Source of the DNA: Sulfurospirillum diekertiae
GTDB lineage: Bacteria > Campylobacterota > Campylobacteria > Campylobacterales > Sulfurospirillaceae
Length of the DNA stretch: 64,000 nucleotides
Assembly (NCBI RefSeq): GCF_011769985.2
Contig: NZ_CP039734.2
Coordinates: 2,108,001 to 2,172,000 of the forward strand
Direction: 5' to 3'
Every line of letters begins with the position of its first letter. Position 1 is the stretch's first letter. Positions 39,426 to 47,866 of the stretch are shown piece by piece. The notes below the pieces were generated by a model that was not told the origin of the DNA, made no database searches, and saw only the letters and a program-made list of their open reading frames with translations. The translations under genes and the position numbers were made by a program.

Positions 39426-40860
39426 GCTTAAATAATAATAAATTGTTTCTAGATATTTCAATGGCATTATCAATTGCTTCACCGTATATTGTCATGCCTG
39501 CAGAATAATCAGAGACTAAATCAAAGTTTTCTAATAATTCTTTCAACTTTTCGAAACTAATTACATCTAGACCTAAATTGAAAAAATTGAAAAATACACT
39601 TTTATAAGGCTCTGGTAATGTGCTCATATCAAATTTATCAGCTCTAAAGAAACCAGGTATAATGGTTTTATGACCCAAGACTTCTCGTACAAATGTTAAA
39701 AACGATAAATATTTATCATATGGCCATTGACAGTCTTGTTCTTTTTTTGAAATAGCGCCATAATCAATTAAGCATGCAGAAGTATCCTCTCTAATCAACA
39801 CATTCCATGTTCGTATATCATTATGATACAAACCACAGGACTCTAAAGCTACAACTTGATTCAAAATATCCTTAATAATTTGGTCTGCATTATAAAGCTC
39901 ATTTTTATCAATAATATCACATAGTAATTTGCCTCTTATCGTTGTACGAACGATCCATGCCTCATTTTCACTTTGCTCGTAATGTAAAATTTTTGGCAAA
40001 CTATCCCAAAGAGCAGAATATTTTTTTAAAAAATCAACTTCATTTTCATATTCTATATGATTCAGTTTATATCTATTTTGGTTATCAAATAAGAACAATT
40101 TTGTTATTTTATCTTCACTCATAAAATATTGACGTGTATTTTCATGCGTACCATTTGCATACAAATGTGGATTTTTATTTGTCTTATTAAATTGCTCTAC
40201 TATGTCGTCAAACATCCAATAGACATTACTAGCTACATACATTGGTCTACAAATAAGTGAAAGATGTGTAGAAAAAGAAGTTATTTGACGGACAAAACAA
40301 AAACCATCTAAAAGGTCTCTTGTTTTTTCAGCTTGAGCATTCGCCCAATATAGTGGTTCATTTTTTAATGCAATTTCAAAGATTCCTAAAGTAACCTTAG
40401 AAGCCAAATTTTCTAATAATTTTTTTGTCCAGTCAAGCCCATGTTCATACACTATATGATGAAATACACTTAAACCCAAAACTAAATCATATTGATTTAT
40501 AGCCAATTTTTCTATGACTTCTTCAATTTTGCCAATTTCAAAGTTCACTTTTAACTTGGCATTTTCTTTTGCTAATGATTGACATACCGCAATGTTTTTA
40601 TCTAAATAGTCTATACCTAATACAGTTGCGCCACAAGTAGCTAACGAAAGACTAAAGTAGCCTTGTGCACAACCAAGATCCAAAACCTTCAATGGTCTTT
40701 TTAACTTATCTTCTAATTGTCGATAAATTTTTTCAATATATGTCCATCTATCTTCACAATCTCTAGAAACCGCTTCTGATAATTCAGGATGATTAAAAAT
40801 TGGTTGATAAATTTCAGGTAGCGCTGCTACAATATCTTCAATTTTCACATTATTCTGCAT
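39109..40860 (-). CDS. wbdD: WbdD-like O-antigen chain-terminating methyltransferase-kinase with coiled-coil repeats (cut by a frameshift)
   Basis: The start LPEIYQPIFNHPE and the VLDLGCAQGYFSLSLA SAM motif (about residues 59-74) match WbdD of E. coli O8/O9a. The kinase domain (about 230-440) has YHNDIRTWNVLI (His346-Asn-Asp348, Asn353) and IDYGAI (Asp366) as catalytic and metal loops. WbdD phosphorylates and methylates the nonreducing end of the O-polysaccharide; its coiled coil works as a ruler for chain length. Here a coiled coil from repeats begins at residue 481. The third repeat lacks one A (A4 at 39135-39138 instead of A5), so the frame ends [10 protein letters not shown] and stop. The start is chosen at 40860, with GAGG upstream, overlapping wzt by 11 bp. 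Restored, the frame would reach about 1647 residues. Confidence 0.85.
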   Translation of the reverse strand: MQNNVKIEDIVAALPEIYQPIFNHPELSEAVSRDCEDRWTYIEKIYRQLEDKLKRPLKVLDLGCAQGYFSLSLATCGATVLGIDYLDKNIAVCQSLAKENAKLKVNFEIGKIEEVIEKLAINQYDLVLGLSVFHHIVYEHGLDWTKKLLENLASKVTLGIFEIALKNEPLYWANAQAEKTRDLLDGFCFVRQITSFSTHLSLICRPMYVASNVYWMFDDIVEQFNKTNKNPHLYANGTHENTRQYFMSEDKITKLFLFDNQNRYKLNHIEYENEVDFLKKYSALWDSLPKILHYEQSENEAWIVRTTIRGKLLCDIIDKNELYNADQIIKDILNQVVALESCGLYHNDIRTWNVLIREDTSACLIDYGAISKKEQDCQWPYDKYLSFLTFVREVLGHKTIIPGFFRADKFDMSTLPEPYKSVFFNFFNLGLDVISFEKLKELLENFDLVSDYSAGMTIYGEAIDNAIEISRNNLLLFKHQAHEANERVAQAEQNVHEANVRAEAFFQRAEQAEMMAAEANERVAQAEQNIHEANVRAEAFFQRAEQAEMMAAEANERVAQAEQNVHEANVRAEAFSKELNKQR

Positions 40861-42148
40861 TTTCAATAACCTCAAATTTTGCATTAAGATCCATTATCCC
40901 CCAAAAAGATACAGATCGATCTACACAAATCATAATAGAATCATATCTTCTATCTAAAGGTTCAAGATTTTCTTGAGGTCCTGTTGCAACTCCAAATGAA
41001 ACTAAATAATGTCCGGAATTTAGAGACATTGAAAGAGAAAATTTAAATATCTTGATATCACCTCGTTCAACTTCCATAATCTCTTTCCCATAACTAGCAA
41101 TATAAGAATTTGTTCCATATAGAAATACCCCGTCAAGAGTTTTAATCAAAAAACCGATTGTGAGGTCGTGAAAAGAACTATCAAAATGAACTTTTACATA
41201 AAAATCTGTGAGAGCGTTGCTCTCAAGCTGCTGTGGAAATTCTTTTTCATTCGAAACAATAGAGTAATCTATAATTTTAGCGCCACCATTTCCCCATCGA
41301 TATTCTTCTTTCCTATAGCCAAATCGTGTATGAAAAATATCATCACAGCTATTAGTATTGGTCAAATGGTTTTTTATCTGTTGTTCATGCAAATTCTGAA
41401 CCATTTTTTTGGACTTACCAAATAACTCATCAAAATAAAGGTTACTTACATCTTTGGGTGAACCATCCATGATTAACAACCCTTTTTTGAGAAAAACTGC
41501 TCTATCGCAATGTCGCACAATATCATTAATGGAATGGGTTACAAGTAAAAGGGATGTTCCTTTTTTCTTAAATTCTATAATTCGTTCGTAACATTTAGCT
41601 TGGAAATAAGCATCCCCCACAGATAATGCTTCGTCTACTATTAATATATCGGGTCTAAATGCTGTTGCTACGGCAAATGCCACACGAGCTTGCATACCAC
41701 TACTATATGTCCTTACCGGCTGTTCAAAGTATTCTCCAATATCCGCAAAGCTTTCTATTTCTTCTATAACACCATCAATCTGTTCCAATGAGTAACCCAT
41801 AAGCCCTGCAGAATGGTAAGCATTTTGTCGCCCAGTAAGATCTGGGTGAAATCCCATTCCAAGTTCAAGTATGGCAGCAATTTTTCCTCGTACCGCTACG
41901 CTACCTTTTGAAGGCTTAAGTGTACCTGTGATAATTTTAAGAAGGGTACTTTTACCTGCGCCATTTTGTCCAATGATGCCTATGGCTTCACCAGAGGCAA
42001 TTGAAAAATTAATATCTTGCAATGTCCATGTTTCATGTTCTGGTTTTAAATCTATTCCAAACCATGATAGCACTCTATCGAATTCGCTATTATAGGCACG
42101 ATACGCTTTTCCAACACCCACTACTTCTAATATAGGTTCTTGTATCAT
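40850..42148 (-). CDS. wzt: O-antigen ABC transporter ATP-binding protein with C-terminal carbohydrate-binding domain
   Basis: The N-terminal ATPase has Walker A GQNGAGKSTLLK, the Q loop/signature YSSGMQARVAFAVA and Walker B ILIVDEALSVGD. It is followed by a C-terminal domain (about 265-432; ending SVSFWGIMDLNAKFEVIE) like the immunoglobulin-like domain of Wzt from E. coli O8/O9a, which binds the capped nonreducing end of the O-chain before export. The domain therefore fits the WbdD-like cap gene right after it. At 432 residues it is the long, cap-reading type and not the short type. It overlaps wzm by 4 bp. Confidence 0.93.
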   Translation of the reverse strand: MIQEPILEVVGVGKAYRAYNSEFDRVLSWFGIDLKPEHETWTLQDINFSIASGEAIGIIGQNGAGKSTLLKIITGTLKPSKGSVAVRGKIAAILELGMGFHPDLTGRQNAYHSAGLMGYSLEQIDGVIEEIESFADIGEYFEQPVRTYSSGMQARVAFAVATAFRPDILIVDEALSVGDAYFQAKCYERIIEFKKKGTSLLLVTHSINDIVRHCDRAVFLKKGLLIMDGSPKDVSNLYFDELFGKSKKMVQNLHEQQIKNHLTNTNSCDDIFHTRFGYRKEEYRWGNGGAKIIDYSIVSNEKEFPQQLESNALTDFYVKVHFDSSFHDLTIGFLIKTLDGVFLYGTNSYIASYGKEIMEVERGDIKIFKFSLSMSLNSGHYLVSFGVATGPQENLEPLDRRYDSIMICVDRSVSFWGIMDLNAKFEVIENAE

Positions 42149-42936
42149 AGAGCATCCGCCATTTCTTCATTAGCACGAAAGTACATAAATAGAGCCAATA
42201 TTATCGAAATACACGCTAGAATAATAGGGTACGTTAATGTACTAAGATCGATTGATCTGTCATAGACTAAGATGTTTTGATATCCCTCAATGATGCCTGT
42301 CATCGGATTATAATAAAAAAAATTCCTATATTCTTCAGGAAGCGTATCGGCTACATAAACAATGGGTGTTAACCAAAACCAAAACTGCATAAGGATAGGC
42401 ACAATTTGCCCAATGTCTCGCATAAAGACGTTAATGATACCAAGCATTAAGCCAAATCCTAGAGCTAAAGCCAAGGTGACAAACATAAGAAGAGGCAACC
42501 ATAAAAGCTGTAATGTAGGTATGTGTCCTAAAATTCCAAAAACAATCAAAATAGCCCCGAGAAGAAGAATATTGTTAACCAAGACACTACCAGTAATAAT
42601 CAAAGGGAGTGTGATTTTAGGAAACGCTATTTTTTTAATAAGATTACTATTATCTACAAAAATAGTGATGCATCTTCCAAAAACTTCCGAAAACAAAGAC
42701 CAACCCAACATACCTGCCATAAGATAGATAGCATAAGCAAATTGGCTGTCTATATTGGGGAGTTTTGCTTTGAGCACAGCCGATAAGACTAAAGCATAAA
42801 TAGCTACCTGTGCAAGTGGATGTAAAATCATCCAAACACCACCTAAACTACTACGCGCAAAACGTGAACGAAACTCTGTTTTGATAGAACTAATAATAAA
42901 AAATCGATATGCCCATATGGCTCTTAATTGCTTCAT
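42145..42936 (-). CDS. wzm: O-antigen ABC transporter permease
   Basis: A 263-residue ABC-2 type permease with six transmembrane helices. Beginning [20 protein letters not shown], it has RSSLGGVWMILHPLAQV before TM1 and FWLTPIVY late in the protein, as usual for Wzm/KpsM. It exports the polysaccharide with Wzt to the periplasmic face. It overlaps wzt and manC by 4 bp each, so it is the middle of a tightly coupled set. Confidence 0.92.
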   Translation of the reverse strand: MKQLRAIWAYRFFIISSIKTEFRSRFARSSLGGVWMILHPLAQVAIYALVLSAVLKAKLPNIDSQFAYAIYLMAGMLGWSLFSEVFGRCITIFVDNSNLIKKIAFPKITLPLIITGSVLVNNILLLGAILIVFGILGHIPTLQLLWLPLLMFVTLALALGFGLMLGIINVFMRDIGQIVPILMQFWFWLTPIVYVADTLPEEYRNFFYYNPMTGIIEGYQNILVYDRSIDLSTLTYPIILACISIILALFMYFRANEEMADAL

Positions 42937-44312
42937 ATTCTATTGTACTCGTCTTCTATACGGATTATGTCATCTTCACCTGTGTATTCACCAACTTGTG
43001 CTTCTATAAGCACGATAGGAATTTTGCCATCATTAATAAGACGGTGCACTTCTCCCATTTTGATATAAGTCGATTCGTTTGGGCGTACAAGCCTTGTCTC
43101 TTCACCCACAGTAACCGTTGCAGTACCACTTACAACGATCCAATGCTCGCTTCTATGAAAATGTTTTTGTAAGCTAAGACGTTTACCAGGATTAACAACA
43201 ATGCGTTTTATCTTATAACCAGGTGTATCTTCAAGTACCGTGTAGGTTCCCCATGGACGGTGCGCTGTGAGATGAATGTTGTGAATCTCTGTTTGTCTAT
43301 TTTTAAGTTCAGCAACGACTCTTTTGACTTTTTGAGATGAACCTTTTTTTGAGATAAGCAATGCATCAGGGGTATCAACAATAATGAGATCTTCTATATC
43401 TACTGTAGCAATAGCTCTACAGCTTGGTACAATAAGATTGTTTTTACTGTCAACATTAATATATCGTTTGTAAAGCGTGTTACCATCATCGTCTTTAGGA
43501 AATTCCTGATAGAGCGCATCAAAACTTCCTACATCATTCCATTCGATATCACCAGCCGTAACAACTTTTACTTTTTTACTTTTTTCCATCACAGCATAAT
43601 CAATGCTGTCTTCGGGGATAGCTTGCATATCTTCAAGTGCTATTCTAAATTCAGAATCGTTCGTGGTGAGTTTTTTTTCAAAAGCTAATTTACATGCATC
43701 ATAAATAGCAGGAGAGTGTTGATGCAACTCTTCTAAAAACACTCCTGCTTTAAAGCAAAACATACCACTGTTCCAAAAATAATTTCCAGCTTTTAGATAT
43801 GCTTCTGCGGCTTCAAGATTTGGCTTTTCATGAAACGCTTTGACATTTTCACCGTCTGCTTCAATGTAGCCAAATCCAGTCTCTGCAAATGCCGGTGTAA
43901 TGCCAAACGTTACTAAAAAATCTTGTTGCGCTAATTTTTTTGCACGTTCAGCAACATGCTTGTACGCTTCATGGTTTTTAATAAGATGATCGCTTGGTGT
44001 CACAAGGACAATCTCTTCAGCATTGAGGGCCATACATGCTAATGCAATAGCTGGTGCAGTATTTCTTGCTATTGGCTCAAGTAAATAATGTGATTCTGTC
44101 ACTCCTACTTCATTAAGCTGATCTAATGCTAAAAAATATTGTTCAACATTAGAAACGATAAGTTGCTTAGAGCACAATTGCTTGTTGCGTTTTACTGTTA
44201 ATTGAAAGAGTGATTGTCCATCAAAGAGGCGAATAAATTGTTTTGGCATCAATGTTCGACTAATAGGCCAAAGTCTTGTACCGCTACCACCACATAAAAT
44301 CAAATTAACCAT
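42933..44312 (-). CDS. manC: mannose-1-phosphate guanylyltransferase / mannose-6-phosphate isomerase
   Basis: Makes GDP-D-mannose from mannose-1-phosphate and GTP. The nucleotidyltransferase domain has [22 protein letters not shown] and [10 protein letters not shown]-like sequence ([13 protein letters not shown]). The C-terminal cupin has [31 protein letters not shown] and GEVHRLIN, the zinc site of type II isomerases. The 459 residues match bifunctional ManC/AlgA. It supplies Gmd/Rmd and mannosyltransferases. It begins inside the end of the galE remnant. Confidence 0.95.
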   Translation of the reverse strand: MVNLILCGGSGTRLWPISRTLMPKQFIRLFDGQSLFQLTVKRNKQLCSKQLIVSNVEQYFLALDQLNEVGVTESHYLLEPIARNTAPAIALACMALNAEEIVLVTPSDHLIKNHEAYKHVAERAKKLAQQDFLVTFGITPAFAETGFGYIEADGENVKAFHEKPNLEAAEAYLKAGNYFWNSGMFCFKAGVFLEELHQHSPAIYDACKLAFEKKLTTNDSEFRIALEDMQAIPEDSIDYAVMEKSKKVKVVTAGDIEWNDVGSFDALYQEFPKDDDGNTLYKRYINVDSKNNLIVPSCRAIATVDIEDLIIVDTPDALLISKKGSSQKVKRVVAELKNRQTEIHNIHLTAHRPWGTYTVLEDTPGYKIKRIVVNPGKRLSLQKHFHRSEHWIVVSGTATVTVGEETRLVRPNESTYIKMGEVHRLINDGKIPIVLIEAQVGEYTGEDDIIRIEDEYNRI

Positions 44313-44649
44313 TATATATAACCTTTAGGATTTTTATTAAGGGGATACATATACTTTTATACATATATCTAAAATAACATAGTATCTTTTTAATAATAAG
44401 TTTAGTTTGACTATAAGTAATATGTAAAGAATAATTTTCTGTAAATAATAGAAATGTAGAATAGCTGTGCACTAAAACAGAGGAGTCAAACATAAGCTTT
44501 TTGCCTGTAATTTGCATTACACGTTTTAAAGATTCAAGTGAACTATTGGAAAAATTATCATAAACAGTAACATCAAATTCTGCGTTTAGTAGCTCTACGC
44601 AGGTATGGGAGCCTATGTATCCCGCTCCACCCGTTACCAAAACTTTCAT
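44305..44649 (-). pseudogene. galE: truncated UDP-glucose 4-epimerase (GalE) remnant
   Basis: The first 52 residues or so are a proper GalE N-terminus: [20 protein letters not shown] and [20 protein letters not shown]. After ITGKKL the sequence becomes A+T-rich, without epimerase features, and stops after 114 residues; the catalytic Ser and Tyr-x3-Lys are gone. It overlaps manC by 8 bp and is preceded by an AGGAAAG site, so it may still be translated as a leader. It marks the upstream edge of the polysaccharide operon and probably a recombination junction where the old operon was replaced. Confidence 0.8.
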
Positions 44650-44808
44650 AGTGTTTACTTTCCTGACCTAAAAAATTCTAGGTTTTATTACAAATGCACA
44701 TTTTTGTTATTATTGTAAATGAATTGTAACAAGCTTCCACTTTATATTTTGTTAATTAGTTTTGATAATATCATTTTCCCGTACATCGCCTTATCTTTTT
44801 CACGTTAC

Positions 44809-44832
44809 ATGTAAGGAAAAATCCTTACATGC
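44809..44832. terminator. hairpin between ttrA and the polysaccharide operon
   Basis: CATGTAAGGA and TCCTTACATG form a 10-bp stem around AAAA. It lies right after the ttrA stop and upstream of the polysaccharide operon. No T tract follows on the minus strand, so termination is uncertain; the left arm is part of a GTTACATGTAAG element. Confidence 0.45.
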
Positions 44833-44840
44833 AAACATAT

Positions 44841-47800
44841 TTAAATCTTCTCAATACGTACAGGAATAGCTTGCCTTGCGTTAGAACCGACCACAAAATC
44901 ACTCAGCGTGGCGATGTTCAGGCGTGATACGTCGCTAAGACCCAGTTTATTGATATTGACACCACTTCGTCTGGCGATTCTGCCCTCTTTTAGCACGCCA
45001 TCGATTTGCACACTTAAGCCTCCTTCACCAACTCTTCCACCACCATGTTCGATGCCGATGGAACTAGGATGTAACCCTTCACGAATACGACAAATGCCCT
45101 GCACGCTCCCCTCAGTTGAGCGTACCTCTACACGGTCTCCATGTGCTATACCATAGTTTTTTGCCGTTGTCGTACTAAGATCAACAAACGTGGTATAACG
45201 CGTATCGCGTAAACTCTCCACGGAGGCTGAGTAGGAAGAGAGCACATTGGATTTGTAACTAAAGGCTAAAAGATTAAAGTCTTTTGAATCCATATCAATT
45301 TTATTGCCCGTATAAAATCGTGGTGCATAATAACGAGGAACACCACTATAAGGCTCTCCATTCATAGAATTGAACGCTGTTCCTAGGCTCTGGTTGTAGA
45401 TAGCAATCGGTTTTTTATAGGCATTACTCATTTTGTTGCCCTCATAAGCACTTGCTTTATCGGCAAAACGCCCGCCTCTGCTCATCACATACGCGACTCT
45501 TCGCCAGTTATCCGTGCAGATACGCTGCAACAAAGGAATGTACTCACCAAGTCCTGCAAGAGCGATCTCCTCATCACTTGCTTCAGGCGCAGGATTAGCG
45601 CCATCCATCGCCACATTTTCAAAAGCTCGCAAATAAAAATCTTCAGGCTTATCAAAATCAAACTTCGCATTCGCACCATTAATCGCATTTTTACCAAACC
45701 CTGCCAATCCAAGCGCTTTTCCAAGCTCGATCATAAAGCTGTCCATACTGATAGGCTCCCCGTTAGCAAATGCCGCATTGGGCGATTTTAAAATGGGGTA
45801 GCGAACATGCGTTGTTTTGGTGAGATGCCCCGCCCAAGGTGCTAATACGCCCCATGTCTCATACAATACCGAATCGGGCACGATATAATCCGCATAGCGA
45901 CTGGTTTCGTTGATAAATGGATCAATCGCAACAAAAAGAGGAATCGCTTTGGCAGGGTCTTTCAGCAGTGGTAAAAGATGCTCACTCCCGCTTTGTCCAT
46001 AGACAAAATTTGCATTCCAACTAATCAGTGCACCTAGTTTATAAGGATACGCGTTGGCACTGCTGTTAATAACCTCTGATTCAATGGCAGGGCTAAAAGG
46101 GAACCATGCATCTTTGGCAGGGTAAGGGTTGACGCCTTGCTCGACTTTACGTTTGTATTCGCTGGTTTTTTCATACGCCATTCTGGCTCTATCGATACGA
46201 GCACCAAAAGGTTTTTGCTTACCGGCATAGGCTAAAAGATTGTAACAGGCGCCATTAAAGTCTTTGAACTTTCCGCCACCCACACTCATACCGCCTTTGT
46301 AGTTGAGATTGCCCACGAGGGCTCCTAACATCATAATGGCATAGGTCGTGTAAAATCCCGTCGAGTGCATCGTTCCACCGTGGCAATCCACACCAACGCT
46401 TCTGCCATAGGAGGTAAATTCACGCGCAAGTTCTAGAATCGTTTTTTCATCCACGCCACTCTCTCTGGCATAAAAATCAAGAGAGTGCTCAAATGCCGCT
46501 TCCTTTAGCACTACAAAAGAGCTTTTTACCGTATATTTCACACCTTCTAGGCTTACTTCGCCTTCATACAAAATGTCAGCTTCCAAAACATTAGCGGCAT
46601 TTTTAAGCACTCCATCGGTTTTATCAATGACATACACCGCTTTGGCAGCATCCACCAAAATCTCACCTTTTTTCGCCCCATCCATAATGATAAGATGTGA
46701 CGCATTGGTAAAGCTCACCTCGTTCAATGTTTTTTGTGCAACATCACTTGGAATCGCAAGATAGGATTTTAAATAACGTTCTTCTTCAATAATCACACGA
46801 ATCATTCCCATCACCAACGCCAAATCGCCACTAGGCTTGATGGGTAACCAACGTGAGCGATCCCCCACCGCAATCGAGTCACTGTTGGTTAAAATAGGTG
46901 TAACAATCACATAACGAAGTGATCCACTTGTTCGTCCTTTCGCAAGCAGCTTGGCTTGGCGTTTAAAGGGGTTTCCTGCTTGGGCTGGAGCGGTTCCAAT
47001 GCTGAGTAAAAACTCGCAATGCTCAAAATCGGGCTTCATGTGGGGAGAGGCAGCAAAATCATCCAAATACGCTGCTTCACCTGCGCGCATCGAAAGCCCA
47101 CAGATAGAGGTGTGTCCCATAAAATTAACCGTGCCAAAGCTTTGGACAAAGCGGTGAACCATGTAGTTTTGACGCCCTTCATCCGCCGTTCCTAGAACAC
47201 AGAGTTTATTGGCAATGGGACCGTAATCTGGATTTTGCGCATCGATTAGAGTTTTGGTATCGGCTAACGCTTTCAGTCCTTGCACGTCGCCTTCACCAAA
47301 AAGATTGCCACCTTCACTGATCTCTTTAATAAGCTGTTCGATGGAAATACTCGCCCATTTATCTTCGCCTCTTTTGCCGACACGTTTAAGCGGCGTTGTG
47401 ACACGGAAAGGATCTTTCAGTTTTTCATAGACGAGATTACCGCGCGAACATGCGGTTGAACGCATCTCTAAGCCACTCTCTTTCCAGCCAGACGTTGCTT
47501 TAAAACTCTCTATAAGAGGTGTTTTATAGGGTAGCCACGGATCACTTGAGAGCAAACTGTACGGATTTCCAAAGACACGCACCACTTCACCGCTTTTCGC
47601 ATCGATCTTGACGCGCACCGAACAAAAGGTTGTACAGCCATTGCAGACACTTGGCTTGACTACAAAATCGTTTGAATGGGTGATAACACCCTCTTTTTGT
47701 GTGATTTCCGTAAGCGGTGCATTGCCATAAATCGCGTCTTTGGCTTTTTCTCCTCTTCGTTGCATCGTGATGGCTTTGCCCAGTGTCTCATGGTAACCAC

Positions 47801-47864
47801 CCACCGCTGCACTTCCTGCAACGATACTTGTTCCGATTAAAAAATTTCTGCGTGATTTTTCCAT
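44841..47864 (-). CDS. ttrA: tetrathionate reductase subunit A (molybdopterin oxidoreductase)
   Basis: Periplasmic catalytic subunit that reduces tetrathionate to thiosulfate. A twin-arginine signal starts the protein (KSRRNFLIGTSIVAGSAAV). The [4Fe-4S] cysteines are Cys74, Cys77, Cys81 (CNGCTTFC) and Cys139 (TACSRGN). The stretches RVGKRGEDKWASISIEQLI, GGNLFGEGDVQGLKA and the molybdenum Cys loop ICGLSMRAGE match TtrA and not the shorter PsrA/PhsA (about 760). The 1007 residues support TtrA. The order ttrB-ttrC-ttrA and the two-component system upstream agree. Some TtrA-type enzymes also accept other sulfur oxyanions, so the substrate is inferred from family. Confidence 0.87.
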   Translation of the reverse strand: MEKSRRNFLIGTSIVAGSAAVGGYHETLGKAITMQRRGEKAKDAIYGNAPLTEITQKEGVITHSNDFVVKPSVCNGCTTFCSVRVKIDAKSGEVVRVFGNPYSLLSSDPWLPYKTPLIESFKATSGWKESGLEMRSTACSRGNLVYEKLKDPFRVTTPLKRVGKRGEDKWASISIEQLIKEISEGGNLFGEGDVQGLKALADTKTLIDAQNPDYGPIANKLCVLGTADEGRQNYMVHRFVQSFGTVNFMGHTSICGLSMRAGEAAYLDDFAASPHMKPDFEHCEFLLSIGTAPAQAGNPFKRQAKLLAKGRTSGSLRYVIVTPILTNSDSIAVGDRSRWLPIKPSGDLALVMGMIRVIIEEERYLKSYLAIPSDVAQKTLNEVSFTNASHLIIMDGAKKGEILVDAAKAVYVIDKTDGVLKNAANVLEADILYEGEVSLEGVKYTVKSSFVVLKEAAFEHSLDFYARESGVDEKTILELAREFTSYGRSVGVDCHGGTMHSTGFYTTYAIMMLGALVGNLNYKGGMSVGGGKFKDFNGACYNLLAYAGKQKPFGARIDRARMAYEKTSEYKRKVEQGVNPYPAKDAWFPFSPAIESEVINSSANAYPYKLGALISWNANFVYGQSGSEHLLPLLKDPAKAIPLFVAIDPFINETSRYADYIVPDSVLYETWGVLAPWAGHLTKTTHVRYPILKSPNAAFANGEPISMDSFMIELGKALGLAGFGKNAINGANAKFDFDKPEDFYLRAFENVAMDGANPAPEASDEEIALAGLGEYIPLLQRICTDNWRRVAYVMSRGGRFADKASAYEGNKMSNAYKKPIAIYNQSLGTAFNSMNGEPYSGVPRYYAPRFYTGNKIDMDSKDFNLLAFSYKSNVLSSYSASVESLRDTRYTTFVDLSTTTAKNYGIAHGDRVEVRSTEGSVQGICRIREGLHPSSIGIEHGGGRVGEGGLSVQIDGVLKEGRIARRSGVNINKLGLSDVSRLNIATLSDFVVGSNARQAIPVRIEKI

Positions 47865-47866
47865 GA

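Noticed and set aside
38743-39435. Long open frames on the plus strand across the repeats, reading repeated [16 protein letters not shown]-like peptides
   Set aside because: They are the complement of the 105-bp repeats; an open frame in one unit is open in all. They have no ribosome-binding site and the minus strand encodes clear domains on both sides.
19249-44649. The polysaccharide block as an integrative element inserted at tRNA-Phe
   Set aside because: No integrase is seen, and I find no second copy of the tRNA 3' end near the other edge (44.6-44.8 kb).
44809-44832. The hairpin after ttrA as a riboswitch or operator for the polysaccharide operon
   Set aside because: A simple 10-bp inverted repeat with a 4-base loop; no further conserved structure is seen, so only a terminator-like label is given.
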